Assembly: GCA_963693285.1 (NCBI GenBank)
Contig: OY848918.1
Location: forward strand, 4,469,876-4,533,875
Source of the DNA: Xestospongia muta
Lineage: Eukaryota > Porifera > Demospongiae > Haplosclerida > Petrosiidae
Length of the DNA stretch: 64,000 bases
Direction: 5' to 3'
In this document: positions 24,151 through 38,939 of the stretch, in pieces
Position numbering within the stretch: position 1 is the first letter of the stretch
Layout: each line of letters starts with the position of its first letter
Notes under the pieces: model-generated
What the model was told of the DNA's origin: nothing
Databases searched by the model: none
Seen by the model: the letters and a program-made list of their open reading frames with translations, nothing else
Made by a program: the position numbers and the translations under genes

Positions 24151-25302
24151 ACAAGAAGAAGGTGTGCTTGTTCATATCAAGGGTGGATATAACCTTCCAA
24201 ACAAAGTGTACTAGTCTATTGTCATTTTAAAATCTTCTGCCAGATAGATCTGTTGATGACAAAATGACCATCATGCTATGAGTTTTACAAGTTGTAAAAG
24301 AAGGGTTTTGGATAGTAAGAATGATATAGTAAACACATTATTATCACATCTCACTACTAACAAAATCTATTTTGCTAACAGAGCTATCTTAAGTTTCTGG
24401 GAAAACTAATAGTATACAAATTCATAAAAGTAGCTGACAAATAAAAAAATGCTAGTACCTGGACTTAGAATGACAGTATTGACATCACCTGTATACTCAA
24501 ATAACATTATAATAATATCACATGTAACATGTTGACATTATACACTCAGCATTAAATATATAATACAACAATACTATATTTAAACAGTCACAGTATATAT
24601 TACTAACATACAGTACAGTAATAAAGTACAAATAAAAATAACAATAACTGTAGTGGTAATAGTTCAGTGCACATATTTTCCCAAAATGATCATCCTTCAT
24701 ACAGCTAGAACATATACATAATCCAAATAATATAGTAATATAGTAAGTGTTCTGTTTATATAGTCAGTGAGACTGAATTATCAACCCACATTATTGAACA
24801 TACAGATGACATATATTCCTTCCTTACTGATGGGATGGTATACATGATATTTCATCATCTCAGTTACCTTATACAGTTGTCTGAGTCATCTGCTTATAGA
24901 TTTGTAACAGATGGACAGTATACTAAAGACACTGTCATGATCATTACTGTTCAATACAATATATTACAATATATCTGTCTTGTTTGTTTAGAACTTGTAC
25001 TGTTAAATGTTGATTCATAAATCAACCAATTCTAGAAACTGCTTGCAAAGATGAGGAGTATCAAATAAATATATTATAAATGAGAACACAGTTACTAGCT
25101 ATACTGTTTCTTATCTCTGTTACATGTAGTTTGCTATTATAAGGAATAGTGTCATTACATACTTCTGAGATAAAATCAGTTATTATTCAGTTGCTTCAAG
25201 CACTTTTATAATACTGTAAACTGTTTAAAATAAATCACATAAGAGAAAGAAAATAAGTTTTAGTTCTATGAGTATAATAGCATGTACAATTTTAGCAATA
25301 TT
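22470..25302. other. Intergenic interval with repeats
   Basis: No gene is recognised. 22570-22830 has several diverged ATAGAACAT-type motifs resembling the minisatellite. 24180-24300 resembles 34970-35110 and 35770-35900. 24740-25302 is closely related to 36200-36690 and is the shared 3' flank of C1 and C2. Confidence 0.6.
23971..24148. repeat. (TG)n microsatellite
   Basis: Long TG repeat with interspersed TTTG and GCGTG variants. Open frames across it in both directions (poly Thr-His and poly Cys-Val) are artefacts of the repeat. Confidence 0.95.
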
Positions 25303-26441
25303 TTAATATTTTATCACACCATATGCAGCACATGGCTTCATCTCTAGTTCAGTAGTAGGTAGTGTATTAGTGATCATATCAACATTCTCATATTGAGATA
25401 TAACTTGATGAGGGATAGTATCTGTTAGTGGATTAACAGTAGATGGTACAGTACCTACAATGGATAATATCATTTACAAACTATTCCCACTGTTAGTATT
25501 ACCTTGTCTCACTGACTTAGTTCTTCTTATCCAACATATCACTATATGTACTAGTAAGGTACATACCAGTAATAGAATTGACACACCCACTAGACTACCT
25601 ATGAATACAGTATTATATATATTATTATTATACTAAAGTATCTACATTACCTCCAATACTAGTCCATGTATTATCATCTAGTGTATCTATTTTAGTATAA
25701 AAATATGAGGTCAGATCATATGACATATGATTTATTTATTAAAACATTATGTTTACTCACAAGTCAAATAGTCATATGCTGTCATAGTAATCGCTGTAGT
25801 AACTAGTGCTGTAACCATGGAAACAGAACATGATAATGAACTAGTCACTTTAAGAGATGGGCAAATTGTAGCAGTCACTTCAAGAGATGAGTGAGTTGGT
25901 TCCAATCCAGTAATAGTGATATTAGTAGATAATATTGCCCACTCATCTGATAATCTACCCTCCTCTTCAATATCATATACATACATATTATATATAACAG
26001 TAGGTATATCATATGTACATCCAATTACTGTACTACTACATACTGGAGAACACATCAATGATATGTTAGTACTGTAGGTAGAGGAGGTTAATGAAATAAG
26101 ACAACCTTTAACAATAGCTCCTCTTATAAAATGACAGCTGTAACATGTTCTACCAATATAATTTACATCATTATATAAGGTAGCTTCAGTAATATCATAT
26201 GTACCTAATGAATGGACAATGAAACATAATACAAACATTGTTTATTGTGTTAGTATCATAACTATTATAGCCAAAATCAGTTATGATTGCTGAACATACT
26301 TACTCAATTTTATGGAACTTGATACTACAGTACTCACTCCACTAGAATAAAACAAATCCATTGAAACTTTCCAGATTACATTCTCTGGTAGCTCGTCCAT
26401 ACTAATTTCAATAGTGGTTACAAGGGCACCATGATCAGTAT
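25303..26441 (-). pseudogene. C1: 5'-truncated receptor related to C2
   Basis: Exons in coding order: a partial second-domain exon 26441-26304, Cys-rich 26204-25761, small exon 25686-25651, membrane exon 25598-25503 (GVSILLLVCTLLVHIVICW) and tail 25454-25303. The splice sites and phases equal those of C2. The tail reads ISQYENVDMITNT and ends CAAYGVIKY. The second-domain exon breaks off at about 26441, with a stop just beyond, where sequence switches to a block also found at 43190-43420. No signal, Ig or FN3 exon exists upstream, so a secreted or membrane product is unlikely. The 3' half is undamaged, suggesting recent truncation or use as a donor for exchange. Confidence 0.75.
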
Positions 26442-29400
26442 TTAACTGTTAGAGTATTTAACTATAGAGAGTGATATCCTGATACCACTAATGAGATATA
26501 TCTTTGTTTCTTATGTTGCTTGTCTAAGATATTCTGTAAACTCTCCTGGTATAGGTTTGCAATATATAGTGAAGCTAACTAATACCATTGGGTGAATTAA
26601 AACACTCAGGTAATATATTAAGTAATAAAACACTCCATATTATATTGTACTGTGTTTATACTATAGTAATTGACTGTTATAACCAGACTAGAGAGAAAGT
26701 GTGCTATTAAATTTTTATGGTTTGGGTGTATTCCTAGATGAGACATCTATTATGGGTAATACATTACAGTCTATCTTAAGCCACTTTTTTGAGACATATC
26801 TCTTCCTAAATTGTGTTTACTAGTTATGTAACATGTACTACTATATTTAGTGTGTGTTGCTAAGTAACTGGTTACATGAAAAAGCATCTTAAGCTTACAA
26901 CTAATTTAGTAAATCCTATATGAACACCTAATACAATTATTGAATGACTTAATTGTATTATAAACAACCCTATATATGTACAATATGTACTTGATACTAT
27001 TGTTGTATTCAGCATTTTGAATTCCCTACATATTGTCAGGAGTATCTATAGAATATCACACACACAACAATTAGACTTCATCTACTCTCATTGCTTTGTT
27101 TGTCCCTACAGGAGAACGTCAACTATTATTAGTTTATTGTCATGTTAAACTCTCAATGAATATTGTCTTCTTTTCCTTTACCTATAACTTCACACTTGAC
27201 AAGTAGGCCAGTTCAACACACCTATTGTAACAAATCTAGTGGGGCTGTTACGATAGTAAACAATATAACACTAATAACTATCCAGTGATCCATTTTAGTG
27301 CTGATACAAGACAATTGTGGTTATAGCGTCCTTCCTTTAAGATGGTAGAGTGGTTATGATCAACCTAGCCTTATTGGAAGAGGGTGAAACACTTAAACTA
27401 AGAAGGTGGCAACTACATCAATGAATTCACTAACAGTAAACCTCTAGAAACTATAAGACTTTAAGTGTTGACTATTATTTAAACAAGAGGTTTGTCTGTG
27501 AAGATAATAGAAAGCCATAATGTGTACACACTGATATTCCCTAATATAACATCATATATAATATGTCACTGTATGTACATTCTATATAGTTAACTCATGG
27601 ACCTAGTACATGATATATATGTTACTATAGTCAAGGAAAGAGAAATTTCTGCGATTAATCAATATTAAAATAGTCACTAATCCAAAGTTTCAATCAATTA
27701 CTGATCAACATCTAATGGTACATAATTTAATACTTCTATTGAACTATATAGTTCTCTAAATCAGGTAGATAGCTTTATCACAATAAACAAAGTATTAATA
27801 TGTATGTCAAATATTACAAAGTTACAACTATACTACTTTCCTCACTACATAATAGAGTTTATAGTTATAATTACTATGTTATGTCGTTACTAGTCATTTT
27901 TACAATATTATTATCACAGTTTATACTAAATGATAACAATTATTATACCTTCCTCCTTCAACAAATTCTTTCCTATCAAAGGGCACATATGAAGTCATGC
28001 AATAATGTAGTGGTGTTGTGTCAGACAACATTCTTTTTTGATGAACAATGTCATAGTGTCAGCTGCTCATAATAGATTATAAAACTAATATTAATATTGC
28101 ATTATATATTGTGATTACAATTTCAAACACACCCATTCATAATATAGTATACACAAATTATAAATACACATGTATATAATGTATTAATGTATGTACATGT
28201 AACTATGGTCTAATGATCTTCAAAGGTATAATTTGTAATAAATTGTTACACACTGTTACTATTGGTATTATTATATGATATGATCATTCATATAATTGGG
28301 TCATATGATCACTTGTGTATCTAGATAGAGTACTGAGGATATTAATACAGAGATATTTATATATGACACTTTGCATTCTTGTAGTGCAGATGATTGGGTG
28401 GATATTGTTTAATAAAGGATTTATGCTACTATATTAATATACTACTACTAACAGTGTACCATAATATGCTAGATATATCGATGTAATTAGGGTAAGTTAG
28501 CTAACTATGTTAATATTGACACCTGTCTTCATTACTCTCTTGTTTACTGGTTTACTTAAGTATTGTGTTGTGTGGATGAGTGAGTAGGATATGCTACTAT
28601 ACTAATATACTGCTAACAGTGTACCATAACATGCTAGATATATCGATGTAATTAGGCTAAGTTAGCTAACTATGTTAATATTGATACCTGTCTTCATTAC
28701 TCTCTTGTTTACTGGTTTACTTAAGTATTGTGTTGTGTGGATGAGTGAGTAGGATATGCTACTATACTAATATACTGCTACTAACAGTGTACCATAATAT
28801 GATGCTAGATATGTTAATGTAATTAGGGTAAGTTAGCTAACTTCACTAATACAATAAATGTTAATATTGCCACCAAAGACTGGAAAAGATGTATCTGTAT
28901 CTCCTCCACATAAGTTATTGATACAAGTAGTGTACATATTAGATAACAATCTAAACATCAACAATGATGTCTATCTGTGGAGGTTGTGTAAATATATTTT
29001 AGCTCACTTCCATTCATTGAACTTAGATGTTATATAGTCCAATATTGACAAAATCTACAAAGCCAAAACTAACATAATCTAAATCTTTGTAATTTATTAC
29101 ACAATAATGAAAGCCATATGTCAGAACCAACCAGTAGACATGTACAAACAATCTCTAATACAATATCACATGATTGATTATATTGACGAATTGAATAACA
29201 CAGTTGATGTACATAATATATACATAATACGTATGTAAATATACAAAGCATAGGGTGAGGTTGCCAACAAAGGAAATTTGTATGTTTACTACTGATCTAC
29301 TTCTAACCAGAAGTTTCCAGTGTAGTGGTCCACTTGTCATGTTAAATGCACCTCGATAGACCAGTAGTTTACATCTTTATGAAGTTATAAATTAGTGACA

Positions 29401-32117
29401 TATTAACATATACAAGCATTATAAAGTAACATGAGAATACATATATTAGACTAAAACAACATTGAAACTAGAATTAACATGAATGTCTATCTGTGGAGGA
29501 TGTATAAATATAATTTAGCTCACTGTCTTTCACCTTTGGGCACTTAATTCATTACCATCATAGATAGAATTTCTAAGGTTAAAAGTTAACAAATATTAAG
29601 ATTATTTAGTTAAAGTATTATCAATACAACACATGTATAGAGACTAAGAAATGTCCACATACCTAGGACAAATTGTTGATGATATTGAGGTCACAAACAA
29701 GAACATGGAAATGATAAATTGTGTAGTAATGTGAGTAATTAACAAACAGCTGTCAATTAAAATGTATGTATTGTTCATCTCTTTTTGTATAGACTGTCTT
29801 ATCAGTAGATGAGGTAATTGTTACATATCATATATTGTTATCAGTATTAGTACTTATAATTTAATCAGTGATATATCAATTTGTGTAGATCCTTTTAATA
29901 GAGTAATACGGTAACCAAGTAAACATGGCAGTATGATACATTAACATCTGATATCTAATTAATTAACTATCTAATAAATAATACAGATTATTAAAGATAG
30001 ACAGTGTCATAGTGTCTCTGCTCATAATATATCATTCAGCTGATATTAATACTACAATATATTTTGTAATTACAGATTAAAATACACCCACTCATATAAT
30101 ATACACAAATTGTATGTACATGCACACATATATATATACATATAACTATAGTCTAATGACCTTTAAAGGTATAATTTCATTTATTCTATGTTGATATATG
30201 TTTTAATACATGTTAGTCTACAGATATAATGGTCACTTGAACTGTTCCCACATTAAACACAATCCATAACAATATCTATGTGCGTGTGTTTGCAGTCAAA
30301 AGGCTATCATTTATAATAATAATTCATAATGGAGTCATAGTTACTCTCTCTATAGAATGTATATATGTTTTCATCTTTTTTGAGCATTGGCTTATCAAAT
30401 GTATACACAGCTGACCAAAAGGCCTCATATGTGATCTTATAAGGGTCAATCCACTATAGTGTCTCCATTGTTAGCTTATATCTTATCAGAATACTGTGAT
30501 AGTATTAATTTTATAATCTAACATCAATAAATTGTTACACGACATTACTATTGATATTATTATATAATATGACCACTAATATAATTGGGTCATGTGATGA
30601 CTTGTGTATCTAGATAGAGTACAGAGGATATCAATGCAGAGATATTTATATATAACACTTTGTATTCTTGTAGGACTGAATATTTGAGATCAGAGTAGCA
30701 TTTAAAAAAAATAAATTAATTGTTTACAAAGTATGTTTGGAAGATACCCAACTGCTCGTTTCCTCCAAAACACTCCTACAGATATTTATAGTAGACAATA
30801 CGTGATTACACAATATTGTGTAATCACATCATTGTGTTGTTCAGATGAGTGAATGGGGATTGTTTAATAAATGTTTTATACTACTAAACTAACATACTGC
30901 TGCTAGCAGTTTACTATAATGTGCTATCTATATTGATGTAATTAGGGTAAGTTAGCTAACTTCACTAATACAATAAATGTTAATATTGCCACCAAAGACT
31001 GGAAAAGATGTATCCTTATTTCCTCCCCATATAAGCTATTTACACAAGTAGTATACATGTTAGATAACAATCTGAACATCAACAATGATGTCTATCTGTG
31101 GAGGTTGTGTAAATATATTTTAGCTCACTTCTATTTACTGAACTTAAATGTAATATAGTCTAGTATTGAGTCATGTACAAAGCTAAAACTAACATAACCT
31201 AAATATTTGTGGTTTGTTGCCCAATAATGAAAGTCGTATGTCAGAACTAACCACAAATCATGTACAAACAAGCTCTAATACAATATCACATTATTGATTA
31301 TATTGACGAATTGAATTAGTACACTTGATGTACCTAATATTATACATAATACATGTATACATATACAAAGTATAGGGTGAGGTTGTCAACAAAAGAAACA
31401 CGTATGTTTACTACTAACCTACTCCCAACCAGAAGTTTCCAGTGTAGTGTCCCACTTGTCAGGTTAAATGCACCTGGATAGACCAATATGTTTACAGCTT
31501 CATGAAGTCAGAAGTTAGTGACACATTTACATACAAAAGCATTATAAAGCAACACGAGAATACACACATTAGACTAAAACAACATTGAAACTAAAATCAT
31601 AGATGTCAATCTGTGGAAGGTGGTTATATTGACAAATTGAATCAGCACAATTGATATACCCTAATATATCATGTGTACATATACAAAGTATAAAGTGAGG
31701 CTGTCAACAAAAGAAATATATATGTTTACTATTAACCTACTCCTAACCTGAAGTTACCAATGTGCTGTTTCACTTGCCATGTTAAATGCACCTGGATAGA
31801 CCAGTAGTTTAAAGCTTCATGAAGTCAGAAGTTAGTGATAGATTAACTAACACACACAAACATTATGAAGTAAACTAAAATCAACATATATGTTTTTCTG
31901 TGGAGGGTATGCAAATATCTTTTAGCTCACTGCTGTTCATTTTTGGACACCAATTCAGTACCATCACATATACTTTTCTAAGGTTAAAAATCAAGAAATA
32001 TTAGGATTATTTTTAATAGTATTATTAATGCATCACATGTATAGACAGTCCATATAAACTTAATCTTTGTACATAGTGCTGTCAGTTCAATAAACCATAT
32101 ATCATAACATAGTATTA

Positions 32118-32155
<38 letters not shown>

Positions 32156-35100
32156 TATATAATACTTATTCATATAGTACAACAATACTAGTGTAGAGAA
32201 AGGAGTGACTGTGTAAAAATATTTTTTTTGTCTAGTCTCATATTATCCATTCATCTAAAGTTGCTGCATTTTAAATTATCCCCTTTAGAAAAAGAAGGTA
32301 TGTTCCTAAGAGATATATTAAAAAAGTACAACCTTCCAGGTCATTGGTTATCAATATCTTTAAAAGTAAAATGAAACAGGTAGCACTGAAAATAAAAGCA
32401 TAATAATAATCATATTATAATATTATTAGCAGCTGGTACCAGAATGAGTAAATAATAAAGGTATAGTAAAAACAGTAGCACGAGAAGATTGAATGTGTAT
32501 TGTTTGTACAAGTACATAAATATATTGAGCTGCTGTTTGCTTATTTAATTACATACAATGAAGGGAGTCCACCTTCCCATGTATAGTTAATATGTATATT
32601 GTACAGTACACTGAGGCTATTATGCAGCACTAATTACTATAATAAAAACATTTTTTAAATGGAGTAAATGTAGAGGATTGATAATGTCAGTGCTTTACAA
32701 AGAATGCAAACAAGATAGTGGAGTTGGCTAGCACACTATGGTATGTTAAGTTGCACCATCCCTACATAATAGCATTGGCAATTAAATAACTATAAATAAT
32801 ATTTAAAAAATAACTTTAATTGTTTAGTCAGTTAATGTTTTGTGTGTGCCTGTGCTATTATTTAGGGATGATCTAACTACCATCCCTGCTATCTTTTATT
32901 TTGTTTGTATTCTTTATAAAGGACTGACATTAGCCATCCCTACTCCATTAACACAGATACAATTAATGTAGTATGGCCAAAGATGAAAAAAAATTTATGT
33001 TTATGGTATTTCTGTGGCTAGTAGTTTATTATATTTCACTACAATTTTTCATGTGATAATATATTGTAATTGTGTATGTGTACATGTACATGCATAAATG
33101 AGATTACCAACAAAAACAGAAAGAGTCAAGAACTACCAGTAGAAATTTATAATTTCATTTTATAATGGAAAGATGAACAAATAATATTCAATAATAATTA
33201 TACCTATGGTTATAATAATACCACTATATATATATGTGTATGTGTTTCATGGCCATCAAGTGATGGAAAAGTAGTATCTATAGCTTTTCCCAATAAGCAA
33301 ATGAATGTTGTTGACAAAAGCAGCCTACATGTTTGATAACAATCAGGACAGCTGCTACGTGTATAACATATTATACTGTACATTATAATACACTATTTAA
33401 TATTATAGTAAGTAGTTTAGGTCAACATCTTTTGGAAAACTTACCCGCATAATTTCACATGTGTAATCTCCCATAAGTAGTCTCCAAAAGGTGCTTATAA
33501 TAAACATATTTTGTACATGACAAAAATTTATAGATTAATGCAATACACAATGTATGTATTTGGTTTGACAAATGGATGAATAGACAGACAGATAACCAGT
33601 TGGTCTTTATTGATACAAGTAAATAAAGTGTCAAAGAAGCATAGAATATACTAGAAGATTTAAGACAATTACTTATTACGTGAATAGACTGTTCATATAT
33701 ATCTTATTACATTAACATAGTAAGTCTTCTGTTATTATAGTTATCAGGTCCCAATATGCCACACATAATACCAATGTGTAGACAGTGCTGCTAGCTCAGT
33801 AAACCTCATATCCTATTCAACAGAAATGGACATTTATAAGTATTCCTATTTCACATACTCATATAAACTCAGATGTATAATATCCCACAAGTATTCTTAC
33901 TATGTATACGATAGAAAAATATAGACAAATGTGGTTTGATAAAGGGGAGGAAAGAGGTGAAAGAGCTGACATATCTAACAGACTGAACAAGTCATGTCTC
34001 TTTTTTATTAGGTATGTTTTTACTTATGTACATATTTCATTTATTTTTATAGCTTTTATAAAAAATATATTTTTTGACAAACAAATAATAAAATTATAAC
34101 ACATTACAAGTTGTAAATTAGCTTGCATCAGCCTGTTAACAGTACAAATACACACTAACTGTATTATCATAGTACCTGTGTATGTATAATTTCCCAATTT
34201 GTATGCTACAAGGTGTGTACATGTATATCCTCTTGTGACAATCCAATTAACTCATCCTGGATGAGTTAATTTATACTTCATCGCTAGACAGTCATATGAC
34301 TTAAATCAATATGTTTTATCATAATAGTGACTTTTAGTCAATAAAATGATTTAATAATTAATTTTAAGTCAAATTGAATTATTCAGGAATACACATATTA
34401 ACAGTACATCACACATATTTTGTATTAATGGTTGATAATTACACATAAGTCATGTCTCTTTTCAAGAAGTAATTGGAATCATTTGTCAAATTTCACTTAC
34501 TTAAATAAGATAGCATTAAACATTTGACCTCATTACTTTTTTTCAATTATATTAAAATTTCTAATCATGTGTAGCAAAATGAAATTTACAGACAATGAAC
34601 TACAAGACAAAGGAAAATACTATCCAGTAGCATTAGTCTTACAAGGACATAAACAAATTATAAATATCTGGTATATCTGATGACAAGCTCCATTAGATGC
34701 GTTGCATATGGTATGATATATATGTTGAGAAGTGGAACTAACTAATCATCATATTGGAGACAGCTAGATGTGTATTTTAAATACACAAAATTGGGCACAG
34801 ATTGTGGTCAATATGTAATATATGGTATTAACACTTGAGAGCATGCACTGCATGCTGTTGGCACATAATAGATTAGTGTAAAGGATTTTTAATATTTTTG
34901 AAATGACATAGTACACATTAGTTAAGAATATATGTGTGTGATATGTGGAGGAGGTGTACTTGTTTACATCAAGTAATAAAGGTTACATATTACAACTTTT
35001 AAACAAAGCATACTGGCTCATTGTCACATTGAAATCTTCTGGCCATGGATAGATCAGTTGATGACAGAACAAGGAAAGATACACATACTATCAGTCTTAT

Positions 35101-36698
35101 AAATTGTAAAGGAGAATTGTGAATAATAAGAATTGAAATAGTAAACATATTATTAGCACATTCTACTTCTAACTAATCTATTGTGCTGACACTTTCAAAG
35201 AAACTAGTAGGACACACCTTAATTGTATTAGTATAGGAAAGATAAATCAGCAAACTAAATTAGCTGACAAACAAGGAAATGCCAACAACACATCTAAATG
35301 TTATAATAAGGTTATCAAACTAACCATGTTGTTACTATAGAGGGCTATAGAGGAGTGACCCCAGTGTCATAAGAATCTGTCATTTCTGGTCACGCTACAT
35401 CTGACAGTCCAATGCTCTATACCAACAGTAGGATATAATAATATTTCACATGTTATATTATAGTCATATTAATATAAAATACAAATACTGTTCTATGACA
35501 TTATACACTTATTGAAATGATGAAGCTATCATATAGCAAGTTTATTAACAATGGGATTTATGACATCTCACCATTGAAAACAGTTATATTTAAAATTAGT
35601 ATCATATCAATTTGTCCTGTCAGTTCACCAAACTTCATTCCATGACATATACCATAATTAACAATCGATATCTCTCTGTGTTATTTGATATAGTTAGTAC
35701 AAAAAGCAGCAGCTGTAATTAGCAAATTTGCATCTAATAAACCACATGGGTATTGTTTATAACAAGGGATAAAGGTTACATATACCACTTCGAAACAAAG
35801 TATATCTACTGGCCTATTGTCATTATGAAATCTCCTGAATTGATCAATAGATGACAAAGAGATGAAAAGCAAACATAGTATATTCTAGCAAGTTTTATGT
35901 AATGTAAAAAAGAGTTATAAAACAGTGAGAATTTAAATAGTAAACATATTAGCACATTCTACTCCAAACTAATCTATTGTACCAGCACTGTGTTCTATCA
36001 GTTTCAGGGAATAATAACAGTTTACAAATTATTTAAATTATCTGACAAATAAGGAAGTGGTAGCATCTGGACTTAGAATAACAGTATTGACATTACCTGT
36101 GACTCACATAATAACATTACAACAATATCATACATAGTATAGTACAGTACACTAATAAACTACATATAAAAATAACAACGACTGTGGTGGTTATAGTTCA
36201 GTTCACAAATTTTCCCAAAAATATACAAATGATGCACATCCCTTTGATGGTATATATGATATTTCATCATCTCAGCTACCTTATACAGTTGTCTGGGTCA
36301 CCTGCTTGTAGATTTACAACAGATGGACAGTATACTAAAGACAATGTTATAATCTACTGTCCATCCAATGTATTACAATAATCTTGATTCTTTAGAACTT
36401 GTACTGTTAAATGTTGACTTATAATCAACCAATTCTAGAAAATGGCTTGCAAATGTGAGGAGTATCAATAAATATGTTATAATGAAAACACAATTATTAG
36501 CTATACTGTTTCTTATCTCTGTTACATGTAGTTTGCTATTATAAGGATACACTCATTACATATTTGTGAGATGAAAATAGTTATTATTCAGTTGTTTCAA
36601 GCACATTTATAATACTGAAAACTGTTTAAAATAAAACACAAAAAGAAAATAAGTTTTAGTTTTATGTGTATAATAGCACGCATAATTTTAGCAATATT
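26442..36698. other. 10-kb repeat-dominated interval without recognised genes
   Basis: 26450-26720 matches 43190-43420. 28425-28860 holds about three tandem copies of a 165-180-bp unit. 28830-29440, 30945-31560 and 53010-53620 are copies of one block (with AATGTTAATATTGCCACCAA), and 31610-31980 is a further partial copy. 32100-32165 is a TA run. 32170-32960 is repeated at 53880-54660. 33240-34780 shares pieces with 18540-19985. 34970-36700 is partly duplicated at 24180-25302. A frame at 33902-34099 (MWFDKGEERGERADISNRL) has no recognisable identity. Confidence 0.6.
28425..28860. repeat. Tandem repeat, unit about 165-180 bp, three copies
   Basis: The sequence ACAGTGTACCATAATATGCT through GTGTTGTGTGGATGAGTGAG occurs at about 28450, 28617 and 28786 (last copy partial and joined to another repeat block). 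Confidence 0.8.
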
Positions 36699-38875
36699 TT
36701 AATATTTTATCACACCATATGCTGTACATTTCTTCATCATCTCTACTTCAATAGTGTTAGTGATCATATCAACATTCTCATATTGAGGTATAACTTGATG
36801 AGGGACAGTATCTATTAGTGGATTAACAGGAGACGGTACAGTATCTACAATGGATAATACCATTTACAAACTATTCCCACTGTTAGCATTACCTTGTCTC
36901 AGTGACTTAGTTCTTCTTATCCAACATATCACTATATGTACTAGTACAGTACATACCAGTAATAGAATTGACACACCCACTAGACTACCTATAAACACAA
37001 TATTATATATATTGTTATTATACTAAGGTAATTACATTACCTCCAATACTAGTCCATGTATTATCATCTAGTGTATCTATTTTAGTATAAAAATATGAAG
37101 TCAGATCATATGACTTATGATTTATTCATTAACATATTATGTTTACTCACAGGTTGAATAGTCATATTCTGTTATAGTAATTGCTGTAGTAACTAGTGCT
37201 GTAACCATGGAAACAGAACATGATAATGAACTAGTCACTTTAAGAGATAGCCAAATTGGTTCACGAGATGTCAAAGCACTATTGCATGATGTAGAAATAG
37301 CAGTCATATGAAAAGATGGGTTAGTTGGTTCCAATCCAGTAATAGTGATATTAGTAGATGATATTGCCCAGTCATCTGATAATCTATCCTCCTTTTCAAT
37401 ATCATATACATACATATTATATATACGAGTAGGTATATCATATGTACATCCAATTACTGTATTACTACATATTGGAGAACACATCAATGATAAGTTAGTA
37501 CTGTAGGTAGAGGAGGTTAATGAAATAAGACAACCTTTAACAATAGCTCCTCTTATAAAATGACAGCTGTAACATACTCTACCAATATTATTTAGGTCAT
37601 TATATAGGGTAGCTTCAGTAATATCATATGTACCTAATTAATGGACAATGAAACATAATACAAACATTGTTTATTGTATTAGTATTATAACTATTATAGC
37701 CAAAATCAGTTATGATTGCTGAACATACTTACTCAATTTTATGGAACTTGATACTACAGTACTCACTCCACTAGAATAAAACAAAGTAATTGAAACATTC
37801 CAGATTACATTCTCTGGTAGCTCCTCCATACTAATTTCATTAGTGGTTACAAGGGCTCCATGATCAGTATTAACCATTGCCTGTTTTGTTACACTCCATC
37901 CATCATATATACTAAAAGTTAGGTTTAATGTCATTATTAAACCATTACAGAAATACTAAAGAGGTCATGGAGAGATTATGAGTGAAACATAATAATAGTG
38001 ATGTCATTGAACTACCTTGTATGATGTTGTACAGTTTACAACCCAACCTTGGGGAATTCTTTCAATTGTTATTATAAATTGGTTGATATTGACTATAAAA
38101 GAATAACTTTATAAATAGTATTAATCACTTACATTTGTCAAATGGGATTTTCAACGTCATTATATCTCCTTCTCCCACATTATTAACAGCCGAAATACTA
38201 ACACTATGTTCTCCAAATTTATAAGGACAATATAACCATTCAGTAGTGGTGTTATCAACATTGGTAGTATTCATTAGCTCACCTCCTTTAGTAACATTAA
38301 TGCTATAACTTTTAATATAAGTGCCTATTAGTGTGAATGGTGGTCTCCATCTGATCTCAAAACAACATCTGTTTAGCATAGAATAAGTTAGATTCACAAC
38401 ATCATTTAGTTTGCCTAATTGGTTTATGAAAATAAATCATAGATAGTTTATAGAACGTCTCACCCTGTATTAACAATGTGGCATTTTTTACAGCTACCAA
38501 ACCAGTAAGAGGTCCTGAAGCATAACATGTAACTAGTGTGTTATTTAATTGTGGTAATCCTGGTATAGTAAGATTAGAAGTTGTTGTTCCTATTCCATTT
38601 GTAAAAATGCCCAATTCAACAATAGATGAATCAGTAGATGGTAGTGTTCCATTTAAAAACCAGTGGGTAGTGACACTGGAATGATTTGAAGAACAATAAT
38701 AAACAGCTGTGTCTCCTTCATAGATGTTAGATGAAGGTAAAAAAACTATGTGGACCTGTATACCTTAACAACCAATAAATGATAAACTATTTAGGCTAGA
38801 AAACAATTAAATTCAATTACCTTGCACAGATTGCTTCAACAGCAATATCATAACTATTAATAACGCCAACATCAT
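36699..38875 (-). CDS. Gene C2: complete Ig-FN3-Cys-rich membrane receptor
   Basis: Nine exons in coding order: 38875-38821, 38763-38464, 38414-38133, 38092-38016, 37955-37733, 37633-37151, 37076-37041, 36988-36893, 36844-36699; total 1698 bases, 565 residues, all phases consistent. Signal peptide 1-18 (MMLALLIVMILLL). Ig about 19-118 (EGDTAVYYC, THWFLNG, TCYASG). FN3 119-212 (CCFEIRWRPPFTL, INVTKGG, SISAVNNVGEG). Second beta-rich domain 213-312. Cys-rich domain 313-473 (CYSCHF, VKGCLISL, Ser/Thr-rich end). Membrane helix about 488-507 followed by RRTK. Tail 518-565 has QYENV at Tyr539 and CTAYGVIKY at Tyr560. Known families with this layout are cell-surface recognition receptors; the YENV and YGVI sites resemble SH2-docking motifs. 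Head-to-head with gene D. Confidence 0.82.
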
Positions 38876-38939
38876 AATGTGCCACACCACCTAAAATTGC
38901 CAGTGCTACTTCGTACGTCGTCTTCAGATAGCTTGTGTC
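38876..38939. promoter_or_regulatory. 64-bp divergent start region of C2 and D
   Basis: Only 64 bases separate the start codons of C2 (minus) and D (plus). The stretch contains CpG-bearing sequence (TTCGTACGTCGTC) uncommon elsewhere in this AT-rich window. Transcription start sites must overlap the 5' leader of the partner or lie within its first intron, so the two genes very likely share a bidirectional promoter. Confidence 0.6.

Noticed and set aside
23936..24230. Long frames of Thr-His and Cys-Val repeats on both strands
   Set aside because: They are translations of the (TG)n microsatellite, with no splice context or homology.
28425..28860. Tandem repeat considered as CRISPR-like array
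   Set aside because: Units are contiguous with no unique spacers, and the genome is eukaryotic.
36184..36381. Plus-strand frame with relative at 24835-25020
   Set aside because: It is in the shared 3' flank of C1 and C2; the shared frame follows from the duplication and shows no domain or splice context.
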